This document shows positions 1-7,831 of a stretch of DNA of 21,876 nucleotides, piece by piece. A program made the position numbers and the translations under genes. The DNA is from Stenotrophomonas sp. UBA7346. GTDB taxonomy: Bacteria > Pseudomonadota > Gammaproteobacteria > Xanthomonadales > Xanthomonadaceae. Where the stretch lies: positions 1-21,876 of the forward strand of contig DKPB01000091.1 in the NCBI GenBank assembly GCA_002471015.1, in the 5' to 3' direction. Each line of letters opens with the position of its first letter. The stretch's first letter is position 1. The notes under the pieces are model-generated. The model made no database searches. It was not told the DNA's origin and saw nothing but the letters and a program-made list of their open reading frames with translations.

Positions 1-1
1 C

Positions 2-769
2 GCCGATCCGCATGCCGGCCACAACATGCCGGGCGGCAGTGCCAGCAACACACCGCGCGAACCGATCCCGACGCCGACCAAGCAGGACTTCGACGATGCT
101 TTCCCGGTATTGAAGCCGCACGCAATGGAACACGCGCCGTCGTTCAACAGCCTGGTGGTGTTCGATCACCTGGAAGCCTGGGACAACGCCCACGGCAGCG
201 GCCAGGCCTGGGGCATCGACTCGTGGTTCGGCAATGACATCAACCGTCTTTGGATCCGCAGCGAAGGCGAGCGCAGCGAGAACGCACTCGGCGATTGGTC
301 GGTGGATGCGTTGTACGGGCATTCGATCTCGCCGTGGTGGGACGTGGTCGCCGGTGTGCGGCATGACAACGGCCGCGAATCACCGGACCTGACCCGCGCC
401 GCGTTCGGCCTGCAGGGCATGTCGCCGTACAAGTTCGAAGTCTCGGCGATGGCCTACATCGGCGGACCGCGCAAGGCCGAGCTGGCCTTCGAGGTCGAAT
501 ACGACGTGCTGCTGACCAACCGCTTGATCCTGCAGCCGGTGGTGGAAGCCAGCATCGTCGCCGATGACGATCCGCGCCGCGGTGTCGGCAAGGGCCTGAG
601 CAGCGTGGAGGCAGGCCTGCGCCTGCGCTACGAGTTCACCCGCAAGTTCGCGCCATATGTGGGGTTTGTGCACGAACGCGCGTTCGGCAATACCGCTGAT
701 ATGCACCGTGATGCTGGCGAAGGCGTGAGTGAATCGCGCTGGGTTGCCGGCGTGCGCTTCTGGTTCTGA
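2..769 (+). CDS. copB: Copper resistance protein B (CopB), 5'-truncated by window
   Basis: Outer-membrane copper-resistance protein of the CopB/PcoB family, normally encoded just after the multicopper oxidase CopA. The frame is open from base 2, so the true start lies upstream; the first visible residues (ADPHAGHN) are His-rich, as in the metal-binding N-terminal segment of the family. The visible ~255 residues include the conserved region after that segment (HAPSFNSLVVFDHLEAW) followed by alternating beta-strand sequence (WSVDALYGHSISPWWDVVAGVRHD; LRLRYEFTRKFAPYVGF) and a C-terminal strand ending in aromatic residues (RFWF), as expected for an outer-membrane barrel. It is followed after 61 nt by a small EF-hand gene and then a DUF411 gene on the same strand, so it is probably the proximal visible part of a cop operon. 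copA would be expected just outside the window. The family call is firm; its copper role is known from homologues, not shown here. Confidence 0.9.
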   Translation, partial: ADPHAGHNMPGGSASNTPREPIPTPTKQDFDDAFPVLKPHAMEHAPSFNSLVVFDHLEAWDNAHGSGQAWGIDSWFGNDINRLWIRSEGERSENALGDWSVDALYGHSISPWWDVVAGVRHDNGRESPDLTRAAFGLQGMSPYKFEVSAMAYIGGPRKAELAFEVEYDVLLTNRLILQPVVEASIVADDDPRRGVGKGLSSVEAGLRLRYEFTRKFAPYVGFVHERAFGNTADMHRDAGEGVSESRWVAGVRFWF

Positions 770-830
770 TTCGTAGTGATGGCGTCGCATGGCGGCGCCA
801 TCCCCACTCTCCTTACAAGGAATGCTTTCG

Positions 831-1130
831 ATGAAGTTCTTTATTCAAGCCGCACTGATCGGCGCGGTCACCCTTGCCTCCATTTCCATCGCGCAGGCCC
901 AGCATGCCGGTCACGAGCATCACGCACCGGCGGCCAAGCCTGCTGCAAAGGCAGCGCAGGCTGATGCTGCGGCGACGTTCAAACGCTTTGACGCCAACAA
1001 GGATGGCTTCATCAGCCGCGAGGAACTGCCCAGCGGTCACCCGCTGCTGCCGCATTTCGGCATGAGCGATGGCAACCGTGACGGAAAGCTCGACGCCAAG
1101 GAATTCGAGCGCGGCCTGTCGATGCTGTGA
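831..1130 (+). CDS. Small exported EF-hand protein
   Basis: A 99-residue protein with a Sec signal peptide (MKFFIQAALIGAVTLA, probable cleavage after AQA near residue 23), a short His-rich stretch (HAGHEHH, residues 25-31), an Ala/Lys linker and two canonical 12-residue EF-hand loops. The first is D54-x-N56-x-D58-G...E65 and the second D80-x-N82-x-D84-G...E91. The protein is therefore likely periplasmic and binds calcium or another divalent metal; the His cluster could add metal binding. The start at 831 is chosen because AAGGAA at 817-822 sits about 8 nt upstream and the signal peptide begins there; an in-frame ATG at 822 is too close to that site. It lies between copB and a DUF411 gene with gaps of about 60 nt, suggesting cotranscription. 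Its role in copper handling is inferred from position only. Confidence 0.85.
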   Translation: MKFFIQAALIGAVTLASISIAQAQHAGHEHHAPAAKPAAKAAQADAAATFKRFDANKDGFISREELPSGHPLLPHFGMSDGNRDGKLDAKEFERGLSML

Positions 1131-1188
1131 TGCCCTCCGCCGCACTGACCAGCGGTCGATGCGGCGAACTGTCCAAGGAATCAAGATC

Positions 1189-1728
1189 ATGAAAATGCGT
1201 TCAAAGCCGATGTTCTCTCTGTTGCTGCTGACTGCCGGCACTCTGTTGATCAGCGCCTGCAATGCCAGTCCGTCGACTGCTACCACCGCAGCCGCTGCGG
1301 TTGCTGCGGCACCTGCGAAGGCTATTGAAACTGCGCCGGCTACCAAGGCATTGCCGTTGGTGGTTGTACACAAGGACCCGAACTGTGGCTGCTGTGGTGG
1401 CTGGGCCGAGCATATGCAGGCTGCCGGTTTCCCGGTGCAGCTCAATGACACCAGCGACATGATGGCGGTCAAGCAGCGTTTGGGAATCGGTGACGGCATG
1501 ATGTCCTGCCATACCTCCGAGATTGATGGCTATGTGGTGGAAGGCCATGTGCCGGTGGAAGACATCAAGAAGTTGCTGGCCGAGCGTCCGCAGGCGCGCG
1601 GGCTGGTGCTGCCGGGCATGCCGGTGGGTACGCCGGGCATGGAATCGCCGGATGGTTATCGTCAGGCGTTTACCGTTGCATTGCTCGGCAATGATGGTTC
1701 GTTGAGCGAGTTCTCAAGGCACGAGTAA
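1189..1728 (+). CDS. copG: DUF411 metal-binding lipoprotein (CopG-like)
   Basis: A 179-residue periplasmic protein of the DUF411 family, which includes the CopG copper-resistance proteins. It begins with a lipoprotein signal peptide with lipobox ISAC (lipidated Cys24), followed by an Ala/Thr-rich linker. The DUF411 domain starts near residue 55 (LPLVVVHKDPNCGCCGGW). Putative copper ligands visible are C66, C68 and C69 of the CGCC motif, C107 and H108 (SCHT) and H120 (EGHVP); late methionines (M144, M151) could also contribute. CopG homologues with this motif hold a cysteine-bridged copper cluster. The start at 1189 is supported by AAGGAA at 1175-1180. It is the last gene of the cop operon visible here; a strong hairpin follows 35 nt after its stop codon. 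The symbol copG is assigned by family and context (downstream of copB); the lipoprotein signal and long linker are secondary details that may differ from other CopG proteins. Confidence 0.85.
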   Translation: MKMRSKPMFSLLLLTAGTLLISACNASPSTATTAAAAVAAAPAKAIETAPATKALPLVVVHKDPNCGCCGGWAEHMQAAGFPVQLNDTSDMMAVKQRLGIGDGMMSCHTSEIDGYVVEGHVPVEDIKKLLAERPQARGLVLPGMPVGTPGMESPDGYRQAFTVALLGNDGSLSEFSRHE

Positions 1729-1762
1729 TTCCGCACACGCCGTAGCAATGATCGAAGTGGAG

Positions 1763-1900
1763 CCCCTCTCCCGCTTGCGGGAGAGGGGTTGGGGTGAGGG
1801 GAGGCTTTTAGCTGATCAAAGTCAAAAGCCTCCCCTCATCCGCCCCCCGCCTTCGCGGGGGCAGGCTCTCCGGGCACCTTCTCCCGCAAGCGGGAGAAGG
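1763..1900. repeat. Intergenic nested hairpin element
   Basis: Three perfect inverted repeats are packed in 138 bp. The left hairpin has 12-bp arms (CCCCTCTCCCGC at 1763-1774 and its complement at 1777-1788) with a TT loop. The central one has 15-bp arms (TGAGGGGAGGCTTTT at 1795-1809 and complement at 1824-1838) with a 14-nt loop. The right one has 11-bp arms (CCTTCTCCCGC at 1877-1887 and complement at 1890-1900) with an AA loop. The outer hairpins are related copies of the same CTCCCGC/GCGGGAG motif. Similar sequences are common between genes in Xanthomonas and Stenotrophomonas (recalled, not searched). It lies between convergent operons and may end transcription from both sides, although no clear U-tract is visible. 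Confidence 0.75.
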
Positions 1901-1906
1901 GAATGC

Positions 1907-1985
1907 AAGAAGCAAAGGCCAAGGCGAAGCCAAAGCCCAAGCCCAAGCCCAAGCCAAGGCCAGGGCAGGAGCAGGTGCCAGGGCC
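1907..1985. repeat. Low-complexity hexamer tract (AAGCCC-like)
   Basis: A purine-biased tract made of degenerate 6-bp units (AAGCCC, AAGCCA, AAGGCC and similar). On the plus strand it could be read as a Lys-Pro repeat from an ATG at 1903, but there is no ribosome-binding site at sensible spacing, no conserved domain, and the frame runs antisense into the neighbouring reductase gene. It is treated as a noncoding repeat at the 3' end of the convergent region. The remaining 1986-2042 is unremarkable. Confidence 0.55.
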
Positions 1986-2042
1986 AAAACCAACAACCAC
2001 GGCTGAAGCCCAAGCAACTGCCGCAGCTGCGATTACACCTCC

Positions 2043-3854
2043 TCAGATCTTGAAGTCGTCAAACGCAACCCGCTCGTCCGCAACACCCAGCTTGCGCAGC
2101 AACTGCCTGGTCGCCGCCAGCATCGCCGGCGGTCCACACAGATAGAACTCGCAACCCGCCAGATCCGGATGCTTCAATAGATCCTCATGGATCGCTTCAT
2201 GCACACGCCGTGCATCTGCCCCCTGACCCGACCACACCGGATGCCAACTGAAGTTGGCATGCTCGTGCGCCAGCTCCTGCATCTGTTCGACATAGGGGCA
2301 ATCTCGCTCGCCACGGGCGCCGTACCAGTAATGCATACGTTCCCCACCACCCCCATCAAGCCGCTGCTGGACCAAAGCACGTAGCGGCGCCATACCCGCA
2401 CCAGCGCCAATGAAGATCTTCTCGCGCTCGCTGCCGCTGAGTGCGAAATCGCCAAACGGGCCGCTGTAGCGAACACGGTCACCCTCACGCAGCGTATAGG
2501 CATAGGTCGAGCCCTTGCCTGGCGGATGCTTGCGGTTCTCCTGCCAGCCGGGGCTGAAGCGCACCAGCAGCACCAAGCCACCGCCCGCGTTCGACACCGG
2601 TGTTGCCAGCGAATACGAGCGCCGTACCGCCGCCTTGTTCTGCAGGGTCCCAGGCAATGAGAGCGCTTTCCAATCTTCCTCATGCTCGGCCGGATACCAC
2701 ACCGCACTGCGCGGCAGCTCGTACTCCGGCACATGCAGCTGTAGATAGCAGCCGGGCAGGAACTGCGCGTCCGCGGCCTGCTCCGGACGCAGATGGATCT
2801 CACGCAGGAACGGGGTCACCGCGACCACCTTCTCAACGATGGCCCAGTGCTCGGTCCAAAGGCTGGCACCACCGGCAACTTCGATCTCTACGTCTTCATC
2901 CACCTGCAGATTGCAGGCCAGTCGACAACCAACCTTCCGTTTTGCCTCAGGCACATGCGCACGATCGGCCGCCGTTGCCTTGCCCGCACCGGAACGCACC
3001 CGCACCTCACACAAACCGCAGCTCTGGCCGCCACCGCAGTTGGAGGGAAGATGGATACCCTCGCGCGCCAGTGCCACGTAGACGCTGTCGCCGCTGGCCA
3101 CCTCGACCGTGCGCAGGTGCGCCCCGCCCGGTGCATAGACCATCAGCTGCCGACGCGAACGCCAGCGACGCGGAATGAACTCCTGCAGATGGAAACTTGC
3201 GATCAATAACCACACGCCAGTCAACGCCAACCACAGGCCGCCTATGCCCATGCCCACTACCAGCGGATTGTTGAAGTTGACCCGGCTGCTGTAATCCATG
3301 ATGTGCAACATCCAGAAGATGTCGAACAGCCGCCAGGTCGCGTTGCGATGCTCCATCACCTGGCCGCTGTGTGCAGACACATAGATGCTCGTGTCCTGCG
3401 CGTCACTGAAGTCCACGCGCCATACCGGGTCCGGGTTGGCCCGGGTTTCCAGGGTCTTCTCCAGATACTGCGGCGCGGCGGCAACACCATCACCGGCATA
3501 GGCCGCTTGTGCGACTTTCGCCGCGATCGCCGCATCGATGGCGATGCGTTTGCCGTCACGGGCGTCGATGACCTCGGTACCTTCCGGCGATTGCAGTCGA
3601 TACACCGGCTGTTGCAGCAACCAGCCACTATCCAGCGTTGCCGCCTCACCCCTGGCCGCCGCCAGCGCCACGCTGGGCGACACCGTTGCCGACGGCCAGG
3701 CAGGATTGGCGACTGGGGCGGCGCGCTGCGCGCTGCCCTCGATCTTTTCGGGGTCGAGCAGGCTCATCATCAGGCCACTGCCCAGCCACACCACGAACTG
3801 CAGGCCGACGATCAGGCCCACCCACTTGTGCAGAGTCCGCATCCAGGGCGTCAT
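2043..3854 (-). CDS. PepSY-TM / 2Fe-2S / NqrF-like flavin reductase fusion
   Basis: A 603-residue inner-membrane protein that joins a PepSY-associated membrane module to an NADH-dependent reductase. Residues 1-35 hold the first membrane helix (HKWVGLIVGLQFVVWL); a periplasmic PepSY-like part follows, then WMLHIMDYSS and a second helix pair near 196-222. Residues ~237-328 form a plant-type 2Fe-2S ferredoxin domain with cysteines C273, C279, C282 and C314. Residues ~333-603 match the C-terminal part of NqrF: FAD motif RRSYSLA (411-417), nucleotide motif GAGAGMAP (483-490), HYWYGAR, CGPP (573-576) and the ending FDDFKI. Electrons probably pass from NAD(P)H to FAD to the Fe-S cluster and on to a periplasmic metal chelate. 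The start at 3854 overlaps the upstream PepSY gene's stop (ATGA), implying translational coupling; the frame extends further upstream, but that part is antisense-like sequence within the neighbouring gene. The substrate is unknown. Confidence 0.87.
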   Translation of the reverse strand: MTPWMRTLHKWVGLIVGLQFVVWLGSGLMMSLLDPEKIEGSAQRAAPVANPAWPSATVSPSVALAAARGEAATLDSGWLLQQPVYRLQSPEGTEVIDARDGKRIAIDAAIAAKVAQAAYAGDGVAAAPQYLEKTLETRANPDPVWRVDFSDAQDTSIYVSAHSGQVMEHRNATWRLFDIFWMLHIMDYSSRVNFNNPLVVGMGIGGLWLALTGVWLLIASFHLQEFIPRRWRSRRQLMVYAPGGAHLRTVEVASGDSVYVALAREGIHLPSNCGGGQSCGLCEVRVRSGAGKATAADRAHVPEAKRKVGCRLACNLQVDEDVEIEVAGGASLWTEHWAIVEKVVAVTPFLREIHLRPEQAADAQFLPGCYLQLHVPEYELPRSAVWYPAEHEEDWKALSLPGTLQNKAAVRRSYSLATPVSNAGGGLVLLVRFSPGWQENRKHPPGKGSTYAYTLREGDRVRYSGPFGDFALSGSEREKIFIGAGAGMAPLRALVQQRLDGGGGERMHYWYGARGERDCPYVEQMQELAHEHANFSWHPVWSGQGADARRVHEAIHEDLLKHPDLAGCEFYLCGPPAMLAATRQLLRKLGVADERVAFDDFKI

Positions 3855-4543
3855 GCGTTCCTCCGCTTGCCGAAGCTGTAGAACAGCAGCCAGATGCCGC
3901 TGAGTGCAAAGCCCAGGCCGATGATCGAAGCCGCCCGCAGCAGGTTGTTGTTGACGTCGGTACGGTCCTCGTAATCCATGATGTGGAACATCCACAGGAA
4001 ATCGAACCAGCGCCACAGGTCGTGCCGGCGTGCCAACAGCTCACCGCTGTCCGGTGACAGGTATAGCGTGCTGTCGCCGCGGCCACTGAAATGCACGGCC
4101 CACATCGGCACCGGTCGGGTCTTCACTTCCGACGGGGCACGGGTGATCCACTCCACCTTTTCCACCTCGCCCTTGCCCTGGTACAGGGATTGGGCAAGGG
4201 CTATGGCCTGCTCGCGGTCCATCGCCGGCAGGCGTTCGCCGCTGGCGGCATCCACCAGGTACTTCTGTTTGCCCTGGCGGATCTCATAGACCTCACGCGC
4301 CAGCACATGCTTGAGCCGGAACGATTCCATCTGCGGATAGCGTGCGGCCAACACATCGGCACCAACGCGCGCGGTCTGCGCCGGCAGCGGTGTGCCGTGC
4401 ACGTGGGCAAGGTGGTCGCCATGGATCACGTCCAGCGGCACCACGGTCATGTAGACGCCGCTGAGCATCCACAGCAGCGCCTGCACACCGATCACCAAGC
4501 CGATCCATTTGTGGGCACGGCGTGCCCAGAATGCGGGTTTCAT
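3851..4543 (-). CDS. PepSY-associated TM protein
   Basis: A 230-residue PepSY_TM family inner-membrane protein. It has an N-terminal helix with the family HKW motif (ARRAHKWIGLVIGVQALLWMLSGVYM), a ~130-residue periplasmic PepSY-like domain, the conserved stretch WFDFLWMFHIMDYEDR and a last helix (IIGLGFALSGIWLLFYSF) before a basic tail. Family members such as FpvG in Pseudomonas take part in reductive release of iron from siderophores in the periplasm; here the role is inferred. The ATG at 4543 is preferred over the one at 4549 because GAGG at 4553-4556 lies 9 nt upstream of it and only 3 nt from the other. It starts 57 nt after the TonB-dependent receptor gene and overlaps the PepSY-reductase fusion by 4 nt. 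Its sequence parallels the N-terminal part of that fusion, so the two may form a complex. Confidence 0.85.
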   Translation of the reverse strand: MKPAFWARRAHKWIGLVIGVQALLWMLSGVYMTVVPLDVIHGDHLAHVHGTPLPAQTARVGADVLAARYPQMESFRLKHVLAREVYEIRQGKQKYLVDAASGERLPAMDREQAIALAQSLYQGKGEVEKVEWITRAPSEVKTRPVPMWAVHFSGRGDSTLYLSPDSGELLARRHDLWRWFDFLWMFHIMDYEDRTDVNNNLLRAASIIGLGFALSGIWLLFYSFGKRRNA

Positions 4544-4600
4544 CAACATCGTCCTCGTTCAATGACGCGCCCCGCCGCAGCGGCGACGGGGCGCATCCAA

Positions 4601-7315
4601 TCACCAGCGGTAGCCGATGCGTGCGTACCAGCGGCGACCCAGCAGGTCGTAGGTCATCGTATCGGTGTTGGCATCGGTATAGCTCTGGATGAACGGCGGC
4701 TTCTTGTCGAAGACATTGTCCAGGCCCAGCGATACATCCAGCGCCTTGCTCACCGCGTACTTGAGCTGCAGGTTGTGATAGAACACCGACGGCGCGTGGT
4801 CACCGATATCACCGCGAGCTGCGTTGATGTCATCGGCACGACCGATGTACTGCGTGCTCCAGGTGCCCGACCATTGGTCGCGCGAGGCATTGAGCGAGAC
4901 CAGACCGCGCCACTTGGCATAGCTGCCGCGGCCGCCGGTGATCTTGCCGGCGTACTCGATCAGCTCGGCCCCGTCGTACGGCCGCACGTCGTAGCGCTGC
5001 AGATAGGAAACATCGGCGCTGACGCTGGCATCGAAGCCCGCCGCCTTGAACTCATACAGCGCGCCAAAGTCGTAGCCGGTGACATGCTCGTTGGCGGCAT
5101 TGACAGGCTGCGAGGACAGGAAGTCCACTTCGCCGGTACGCGGGTTGCGGGTGAAGTTGCTGGCATCACAGAACGGATGCGCCAGCCCCGGCGTGTTGTA
5201 GCAGATGGCCAGCTTGGTGGAGCCGTCGATGCGCTGGATCGCGTGCTTGATGCGGATGTTGTAGTAGTCCAGCGTCAAGGTCAGCCCGGACAGGAACTCC
5301 GGTGTCCACACCACACCCGCGGTGAACGAGGTGGCGTCTTCCGGCTCCAATGCCGAATTGCCGCCGGAGGTGGTGAGGATGGTATTGCCCGGCTGCACAT
5401 AACCCGCCGGCACACCGTAAGCCTGGCAATTGGCACGCACCACCGAATCGGCCGGCATTGCCGACCACTTGCTGCAGGGGTCGGTGGTGGTCAGGTTGCC
5501 CTCGGCTACACCACCAAACAGCTCCGGAATGTTCGGGATGCGGAAGGCGGTGGCATAGGTGCTGCGCACTTTCAGCGAGGAGTTGATCTGCCAATCCAGG
5601 CCAGCCTTGTAGTTGTAGTCGCGGCCGAACAGATCGTAATCGGAGGCACGACCGGCCAGGTTCAAGTACAGCGAATCGGCGATGACGCTGTCCTGCAACA
5701 GCGGAATGGCCAGCTCGGCAAAGACTTCCTTGGCGGTGTACTCACCGGCAATCGGGTCCTGCTGGTTGGTGTTGCCGATGCCCAGCACGGTCAGCGGATC
5801 GGGATTGCGCCAACCGCGTTCCTTGCGCACTTCCACACCGGTGGCAAAGCCGACCCAGCCTGCGGGAAGCTCGAAGATCTGCCCGCTCAGATTGGCAGTG
5901 AAGCTCTTCTGCTCGTTGCCGCCGGTATCACGCGAGCTGTAGAGGATGTAGTCGAGCACCTCGCGACTGAGGTCGCCGTAACCCAGGTAGTCACCGCAGG
6001 GAATGGCCGCGCCCGGCACCGGGCTGCAGATGCTGCGATCCAGGGTCTGGTCTACACGATCGAGATTGGCCACATTGTCAGAGCCATCAACGCCGGTGTT
6101 GCGCCCCCAGTTCAGGGCTGCCGACCAATCCCAGCCGGTGCCGAACTGCCCCTTTACCCCCACTACCCCACGGAAGGTGTTTACCTCCTGCGAGAAGTGG
6201 CGCGGGCCGGCTTCTTCCAGGCGACGGCGCTGCAGCAGCAGGTCCTGTCCAGTCGGATTGGTCGGGTGATCGGCGGCGATGTTGATCGGCCGGTACACGC
6301 CCAGCCCACCCGGCGCCGCCAGCTGGTCGGACTGGCGGTTGGTGTACATCAGCTCGGTGAATACCGTGGTGTTCTCGCTGAGCTGGCTGTCGCCGAACAC
6401 ACTGATGCTGATGCGCTTGATCGGGTTGACCGCGTTGAGCGTGGGGTTACCGTTGTAGTTATGCTTGGCCGCCGAATACGGCTCGTAGAAATCGCCGTCG
6501 CCGCCCAGTACCTGGTTGAAGTTGACACTGCTTTTGTCAGCCAGCAGTGCGCGACCCCCGACCGTGGTGGAGCTGCCGGTGCATATCAGTTTGCCGTCCT
6601 CCTCGCCCAGCCCGCACGGCGCGCGCGAGGCCATGTTGACCGTGCCGCCTTCGGCATAGTTGATGCCGGCCATCAACGAGCCGCGATCACTGGTGACGCC
6701 CCAGGCCAGATCCACCGCGGTTTCGTCGCCATCGCCACGCGTGGTCTGGCCGTAACGCACTGCCGCTTCGGCACCGTCGAATCCTTGTTTGGTGATGATG
6801 TTGACCACGCCGGCAACCGCATCGGCCCCATAGATGGCCGAGGCACCGTCCTTGAGCACTTCCACGCGCTCGATCAACGCCACCGGGATCATGTTCAGAT
6901 CGACTGAGCTGTTGGCGCCAGTACCGCCATTGACGATGCGGCGGCCATTGAGCAGCACCAGGGTGCGGTTGATGCCGAGGCCGCGCAGGTTGACCTGGGT
7001 GGTGCCATAGCCGTTCTCGGCCCAGTAAGCATTGCTCTGGCTGCCGGCAAACCCGGCCGAGGCCGGCAGGCGCTGCAACAGCGTGTCCACCGACGTAGCG
7101 CCGGAACGTTCGATGGCCTGCGCGTCGATCACGCTGACCGGACCTACGCCCGACAACTGCGCGCGCTTGATGTGGCTGCCGGTGACCTGCACGGCATCCA
7201 GCGTGCGGGCGGCTTCATTCGGGGGTTGCGCGTCCTGCGCGTTGGCGGTGTGGACGGCGCTGGCACACAACAGCGTGCCAATGGCCGCAGCCAAGGCTTG
7301 GGGCTTCAAATACAT
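4601..7315 (-). CDS. TonB-dependent outer-membrane receptor
   Basis: A 904-residue outer-membrane receptor. It starts with a signal peptide (cleavage likely after ANA, residue 26), a putative TonB-box region (TLDAVQVTGSHIKR, ~38-51), and a plug domain with the usual motifs (LLQRLPAS; LRGLGINRTLVLLNGRRI; ERVEVLKDGASAIYGADAVAGVVNIITK). A large beta-barrel follows, ending in an aromatic residue (WYARIGYRW). No STN signalling domain is present, so it is an uptake receptor without FecR-type signalling, unlike the second receptor in this window. A weak GCGAGAG precedes the ATG. It is flanked by a CopL-like gene (96 nt upstream) and two PepSY genes downstream. The context suggests import of a metal chelate that is reduced at the inner membrane. 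The substrate cannot be read from the sequence; iron-siderophore and copper chelate are both open. Confidence 0.9.
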   Translation of the reverse strand: MYLKPQALAAAIGTLLCASAVHTANAQDAQPPNEAARTLDAVQVTGSHIKRAQLSGVGPVSVIDAQAIERSGATSVDTLLQRLPASAGFAGSQSNAYWAENGYGTTQVNLRGLGINRTLVLLNGRRIVNGGTGANSSVDLNMIPVALIERVEVLKDGASAIYGADAVAGVVNIITKQGFDGAEAAVRYGQTTRGDGDETAVDLAWGVTSDRGSLMAGINYAEGGTVNMASRAPCGLGEEDGKLICTGSSTTVGGRALLADKSSVNFNQVLGGDGDFYEPYSAAKHNYNGNPTLNAVNPIKRISISVFGDSQLSENTTVFTELMYTNRQSDQLAAPGGLGVYRPINIAADHPTNPTGQDLLLQRRRLEEAGPRHFSQEVNTFRGVVGVKGQFGTGWDWSAALNWGRNTGVDGSDNVANLDRVDQTLDRSICSPVPGAAIPCGDYLGYGDLSREVLDYILYSSRDTGGNEQKSFTANLSGQIFELPAGWVGFATGVEVRKERGWRNPDPLTVLGIGNTNQQDPIAGEYTAKEVFAELAIPLLQDSVIADSLYLNLAGRASDYDLFGRDYNYKAGLDWQINSSLKVRSTYATAFRIPNIPELFGGVAEGNLTTTDPCSKWSAMPADSVVRANCQAYGVPAGYVQPGNTILTTSGGNSALEPEDATSFTAGVVWTPEFLSGLTLTLDYYNIRIKHAIQRIDGSTKLAICYNTPGLAHPFCDASNFTRNPRTGEVDFLSSQPVNAANEHVTGYDFGALYEFKAAGFDASVSADVSYLQRYDVRPYDGAELIEYAGKITGGRGSYAKWRGLVSLNASRDQWSGTWSTQYIGRADDINAARGDIGDHAPSVFYHNLQLKYAVSKALDVSLGLDNVFDKKPPFIQSYTDANTDTMTYDLLGRRWYARIGYRW

Positions 7316-7411
7316 GTTCTCTCTCGCTGGGATTCTGTCTCGGGGCGATAGCCGCGGTCGCGGGGGCGAGCACGGTTCACTACTACGTCGTGGTGACGCG
7401 AGAACAACCGC

Positions 7412-7831
7412 TCAGGCGATGGGAGGTCGGAAGACGCGGGCCAGCCGGTCTGCCGGCAGGTCCAACGATGGCAGTGGCGTGTTGGCCGCTGCCGGTGGCT
7501 GCGCGCCGGCGAACCACAAGGTCGTCGCCGGCGGGTAGACAGTGAACACACACAGGCAATCGCAGCCCAGGCTGTCGGCGCAGCTGCAATCGGCGTCCGC
7601 GGGGGAAAGCGCGCTGCTGCCGTGCGCGGCATGCGCGCCGGCGTTGCTGGCAGACCGCTCCGATGTTGCCGGCGCAGGGTCGCAACTGGCGCTGGCCGCA
7701 CGGCCCACCGGGTTGCCAGCGATCGGATCTTCCACGTGCAGTGCCATGCGCGTGCTCGCCCATGCACCGAGCACGCCTTCAACGGCGAGCACCAGCATCA
7801 GCAGCAACGGCAGCCACACACGGAAAGACAT
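7412..7831 (-). CDS. CopL-like Cys-rich exported protein
   Basis: A 139-residue protein with an N-terminal hydrophobic signal (VWLPLLLMLVLAVEGVLGAWA), a low-complexity Ala/Ser-rich middle and a cysteine cluster C82-x-C84...C90-x-C92-x-C94, plus C50, H32, H67 and H70. It ends in FRPPIA. The hydrophobic start, the CxC-rich patch and the RPPI ending resemble the CopL family of metal-binding regulatory proteins found ahead of copAB in xanthomonads; this is recognition by eye, without a search. DUF2946 proteins look alike and are the main alternative. The start at 7831 is chosen because the signal peptide begins there; upstream codons run through the promoter. The Shine-Dalgarno is weak (CGGA). 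It is the first gene of the operon with the TonB receptor and the PepSY reductases, suggesting that operon responds to a metal. Confidence 0.65.
   Translation of the reverse strand: MSFRVWLPLLLMLVLAVEGVLGAWASTRMALHVEDPIAGNPVGRAASASCDPAPATSERSASNAGAHAAHGSSALSPADADCSCADSLGCDCLCVFTVYPPATTLWFAGAQPPAAANTPLPSLDLPADRLARVFRPPIA

Noticed and set aside
1763..2042. CRISPR array
   Set aside because: The repeats are palindromic or 6-bp units without regularly spaced unique spacers, and no cas gene is present.
1903..2145. Possible Lys-Pro-rich small protein
   Set aside because: Derived from a hexamer tract, no ribosome-binding site, and the frame continues antisense into the reductase gene.
4091..6907. 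Long plus-strand open frame (938 codons) opposite the first TonB receptor
   Set aside because: Composition is His/Arg/Ala/Val-rich without domains or a ribosome-binding site; it is the antisense shadow of a clear receptor gene in GC-rich DNA.
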